Assembly (NCBI GenBank): GCA_947629385.1
Contig: CANRDO010000024.1
Span: forward strand, 1-46,614
Length of the DNA stretch: 46,614 bases
From: an uncultured Lachnospiraceae bacterium
Lineage (GTDB): Bacteria > Bacillota > Clostridia > Lachnospirales > Lachnospiraceae
Direction: 5' to 3'
Under the pieces are notes generated by a model. That model was given only the letters and a program-made list of their open reading frames with translations. It was not told where the DNA came from and searched no databases. This document shows, piece after piece, positions 44,676-46,614 of the stretch. The stretch's first letter is position 1; every line of letters begins with the position of its first letter. The translations under genes were made by a program, and so were the position numbers.

Positions 44676-44774
44676 TTATTTCTTTTTAGCAAACTTGTCA
44701 ATGATATTATCCACCCAAAAAGTAATAAAGAAATCAGCAATCTCCGCAAACAATTCAGCAATGAAATCGATCAT
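44676..44774 (-). CDS. 32-residue hydrophobic peptide
   Basis: ATG at 44774 is preceded by GGAGGAAACTTAC, a strong ribosome binding site. The product is MIDFIAELFAEIADFFITF followed by WVDNIIDKFAKKK: an amphipathic/membrane helix with a basic KKK end, typical of small membrane-associated proteins. The acidic and aromatic pattern resembles short Clostridial proteins found next to MerR/TipAS genes (from memory, not checked). It is 49 bp upstream of the TipAS remnant on the same strand. Function unknown. Confidence 0.65.
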   Translation of the reverse strand: MIDFIAELFAEIADFFITFWVDNIIDKFAKKK

Positions 44775-44797
44775 GTAAGTTTCCTCCAAATCCCGAT

Positions 44798-45580
44798 TTA
44801 CAGCTCAGCAACAATTTCGGAAACCGCTACCAAAGCAGCCTCCCCGCTGATGGTGATCCGGTTGTTTTCCTCTATTCTGCAACGCAGATAACCGCCGCGT
44901 TTCGACGCCTGATAAGCATAAATTTCCTCCTTGTTCAGCTGTTTTGCCCAAAATGCAGCTATCTGGCAATGCGCCGAACCGCAGACAGGATCTTCCGCAA
45001 TGCTCAGCTTCGGACAGAAACTGCGGGACACACAGTCGGTTTCCGTTCCGCGTGCCGTGGCATTCTGAATTCGACCCTCAATGCCGGTCAGGAGCATCTG
45101 ATCCGGATTCATATTTCTGACGGTGTCTTCAGAATCAAAAACGCAGACCAGATCAAGTCCAAGTACCGCTTTGACCGGGCGCGCTCCAAATGCCTTTTCC
45201 ATCGCGTCCGTAACCGGAATTTCCTGCATCTCATACGTTGGGAAATCCATCTCATACAGATTTTCCCTTCGTCGGATTGTCAGTTCACCGCTGAGCGTGT
45301 TGAATTTTACTTCATTGCTGTCCGGCTCATAGAAGCTGAGAATCACATACGAGGATGCCAGCGTCGCGTGTCCGCACAGCTCAACTTCCGTTCCCGGCGT
45401 AAACCAGCGCAGATGGTAGCCCTTTTCTTCCTTCACGATAAAAGCTGTCTCCGACAGATTGTTCTCCATCGCCAGCTTCATCATGGATTCTTCGGACGGC
45501 CAGCTTTCCATGACGCAGACAGCGGCCGGATTGCCTGCAAACGGTTTATCGGTAAATGCGTCTACGATATATTGTTTCAT
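44798..45580 (-). CDS. PhzF family isomerase/epimerase
   Basis: A 260-residue two-domain protein of the PhzF/DapF fold. Conserved blocks: DAFTDKPFAGNPAAVCV at 6-22, NNLSETAFI near 39-47 with the catalytic glutamate, FTPGTEVELCGHATLASSYVI near 60-80, and EDPVCGSAHCQIAAFW near 206. Most members outside phenazine producers are isomerases of unknown substrate. AAGGGGAT precedes the ATG at 45580; the ATG nine codons earlier overlaps the 52-aa gene. It is cotranscribed with that gene. Confidence 0.92.
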   Translation of the reverse strand: MKQYIVDAFTDKPFAGNPAAVCVMESWPSEESMMKLAMENNLSETAFIVKEEKGYHLRWFTPGTEVELCGHATLASSYVILSFYEPDSNEVKFNTLSGELTIRRRENLYEMDFPTYEMQEIPVTDAMEKAFGARPVKAVLGLDLVCVFDSEDTVRNMNPDQMLLTGIEGRIQNATARGTETDCVSRSFCPKLSIAEDPVCGSAHCQIAAFWAKQLNKEEIYAYQASKRGGYLRCRIEENNRITISGEAALVAVSEIVAEL

Positions 45581-45596
45581 GATAAATAGATCCCCT

Positions 45597-45755
45597 TTAT
45601 AAGTCATATTTTCCCCTCAGATCGCGTGAAACTTCCGCCGCTTCTTTATACATGCCCTGTGCCGCATGCTCGCGGGATTTTTTTAACTTGTCTAATATTT
45701 CCTGCTCCGTTAATGCTTCATATGGGTTTGCTCTTACCTGAATCGTGCTTGCCAT
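45597..45755 (-). CDS. 52-residue hypothetical protein upstream of phzF
   Basis: ATG 45755 encodes MASTIQVRANPYEALTEQE, then ILDKLKKSREHAAQGMYKEA and AEVSRDLRGKYDL. A beta strand followed by helices with a TIQVRANPYEAL start resembles small antitoxin-like proteins usually found with RelE/ParE toxins, but no toxin follows. GGAGG lies 11 nt upstream. Its stop is 16 bp before the phzF start, so the two are probably translated from one message. Confidence 0.6.
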   Translation of the reverse strand: MASTIQVRANPYEALTEQEILDKLKKSREHAAQGMYKEAAEVSRDLRGKYDL

Positions 45756-45801
45756 TTACGCCATTTCCTCCTGTATCTGTTCATTTTCATTTATGCTGTC
45801 A

Positions 45802-45851
45802 GGATAACAAAAACGATAATGCTAAGTCAATACATTTGTAATGACTTAGCA
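45802..45851 (-). promoter_or_regulatory. Promoter and operator of the 52-aa/phzF operon
   Basis: Minus-strand TTGACT (45830-45825), 17 nt and TTATCC (45807-45802). TGCTAAGTCA (45820-45829) and TGACTTAGCA (45842-45851) form a perfect 10-bp inverted repeat with a 12-bp spacer that covers the -35, as for a repressor site. Confidence 0.6.
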
Positions 45852-45889
45852 CATTAAGTTCGAAAGCTATTGAAAGCTATAAACTTTGC

Positions 45890-46435
45890 TCATTTTTGAC
45901 GATTGGAAAAAATTCTCTTAAACACCGTTCGGATCAGCGGCTGGATAAAGAAAAGCTGCGAAAAAAAAGCAAACGGAAAATTGAAGCACACAAGCCTGAG
46001 CCAGTTCGCTAACAGGGTAACGACGCTGAAACCCATATAATACGGGTAATACATCCACGCCGCCAGAAAACTCATCGCCGGGCACATGATTCCCACCGTC
46101 GCGCAGATAACCGCCGTCTCAAACAAAACCGGATGTGTGCTGCGCGGGTCAAATACCTTCGAGGCAAGCTTAAAGGAAAACGGGCTTCCCAACGCAAGCT
46201 CCAACGTGTACGCGCAGGCAAATTCGATCAGAATGATCGCCCAGATCGGAAGCATCCTCCCGAACATGGAAACCCCACCCTGCTTATTGATCGCGGCAAG
46301 GACGCTGCCTGTGCCGTTTGCCGCCATTAAGCTATTCCCGTTTACGACATACAGGCTAAAAAATACATAGGCATGGACGGTTACAACAACTGTGAGAAAG
46401 GCAAACACCATTCTCTGAAACTGATTCTTAGGCAT
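45890..46435 (-). CDS. DUF2798-type membrane protein
   Basis: A 181-residue membrane protein with four hydrophobic helices. The MPKNQFQRMVFAFLTVVVTVHAY start and the later LFETAVICATVGIMCPAMSFLAAW match the DUF2798 family, which repeats a two-helix unit. Function unknown. The ATG at 46435 is preferred because GAGAGG precedes it; the 44 extra codons of the longer frame lie within the dispersed repeat. Confidence 0.8.
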   Translation of the reverse strand: MPKNQFQRMVFAFLTVVVTVHAYVFFSLYVVNGNSLMAANGTGSVLAAINKQGGVSMFGRMLPIWAIILIEFACAYTLELALGSPFSFKLASKVFDPRSTHPVLFETAVICATVGIMCPAMSFLAAWMYYPYYMGFSVVTLLANWLRLVCFNFPFAFFSQLFFIQPLIRTVFKRIFSNRQK

Positions 46436-46594
46436 ATCTTGTTCCCTCTCTTTCTGATTTTCGCGGCTGAGATCAACACGGAACCGTTTTTTCACAAAAA
46501 AAGACACAGGCAGGCTCGCAGCCTCTGAGAGCGATAACATAAGTACCGTAATCAGATTTACATGCAAAGCACTACTTGTGTCGTTTATGTTTTA
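46434..46594. repeat. 161-bp dispersed repeat, copy 2
   Basis: About 90% identical to 36135-36292. It overlaps the ribosome binding site of the DUF2798 gene. The flank at 46570-46614 continues into sequence that resembles 42857-42901, so the repeated unit may extend beyond the window edge. Confidence 0.8.
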
Positions 46595-46614
46595 CTGTTC
46601 CATATTCACTTTTG

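Noticed and set aside
44581..44778. 65-codon plus-strand frame
   Set aside because: Antisense to the better supported 32-residue gene, no ribosome binding site.
46436..46567. 44-residue N-terminal extension of the DUF2798 protein
   Set aside because: Lies within the dispersed repeat, which elsewhere is non-coding; a ribosome binding site supports the start at 46435.

Overview
The window looks like the chromosome of a Gram-positive, gut-type anaerobe of the class Clostridia, most likely Lachnospiraceae. The evidence is the protein families: BceAB-type peptide-sensing module, DUF2284, DUF6077-like and DUF2798 proteins, EpsC-type serine acetyltransferase, CW_binding_1 repeats fused to a transglutaminase fold, and a pstSCAB-phoU-phoPR cluster. 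Strong GGAGG-type ribosome binding sites, extensive ATGA/TGATG gene overlaps and moderately GC-rich coding DNA with AT-rich promoters fit this. No phage, IS transposase, integrase or CRISPR array was recognised. Most of the region is ordinary chromosome with a few patches of decay.

Layout. (1) 0.1-7.3 kb, minus strand: an MBOAT acyltransferase plus DHHW/AlgX-like pair (polymer O-acylation), a cell-wall-binding transglutaminase-like protein, NADP-type glutamate dehydrogenase (gdhA) and the HtrA protease. (2) 7.3-14.1 kb: a Cys-rich DUF2284 protein, a DUF6077-like membrane protein split by a 1-nt frame change, Maf, a 50-aa acidic protein, serine acetyltransferase, an iron alcohol dehydrogenase, a zinc-ribbon/LEA-like protein and a cupin. 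(3) 14.3-17.3 kb: a sulfonate/taurine/nitrate-type ABC importer on the plus strand, converging on a tRNA-Glu/tRNA-Cys pair. (4) 17.5-23.2 kb, plus strand: glycerate kinase, then ABC ATPase, FtsX-like permease, response regulator and intramembrane-sensing kinase (BceAB-RS type). (5) 23.2-29.4 kb: M20 amidohydrolase, secreted 5'-nucleotidase, cyclophilin-like lipoprotein, a Cys-nucleophile alpha/beta hydrolase and a divergent LysR regulator.

(6) 29.5-36.3 kb is the most rearranged part. It holds an antitoxin gene with a nonsense codon, fused 3' remnants of a MATE transporter and an acetyltransferase, nagA, an in-frame 22-codon tail of a lost gene, and a 1262-residue secreted protein joining a subtype-B-tannase-like hydrolase to a beta-helix. 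A maltose/galactoside O-acetyltransferase follows. (7) 36.3-42.7 kb: the phosphate regulon, read right to left pstS-pstC-pstA-pstB-phoU-response regulator-kinase, behind a Pho-box-like pair of 11-bp repeats. (8) 42.9-46.6 kb: small unknown genes, an AraC regulator, a MerR/TipAS remnant, a 32-aa peptide gene, phzF with a 52-aa leader gene, and a DUF2798 protein.

The least expected signals are regulatory and structural. The htrA and giant-hydrolase promoters share the same architecture: three 11-bp repeats placed exactly 15 nt from the -10 box. A roughly 160-bp repeat occurs at 36.1 and 46.4 kb, and its end resembles a third site at 42.9 kb. Two covarying hairpins lie between the tRNAs. In-frame minisatellites occur in the PhoR-like kinase and in the giant hydrolase.
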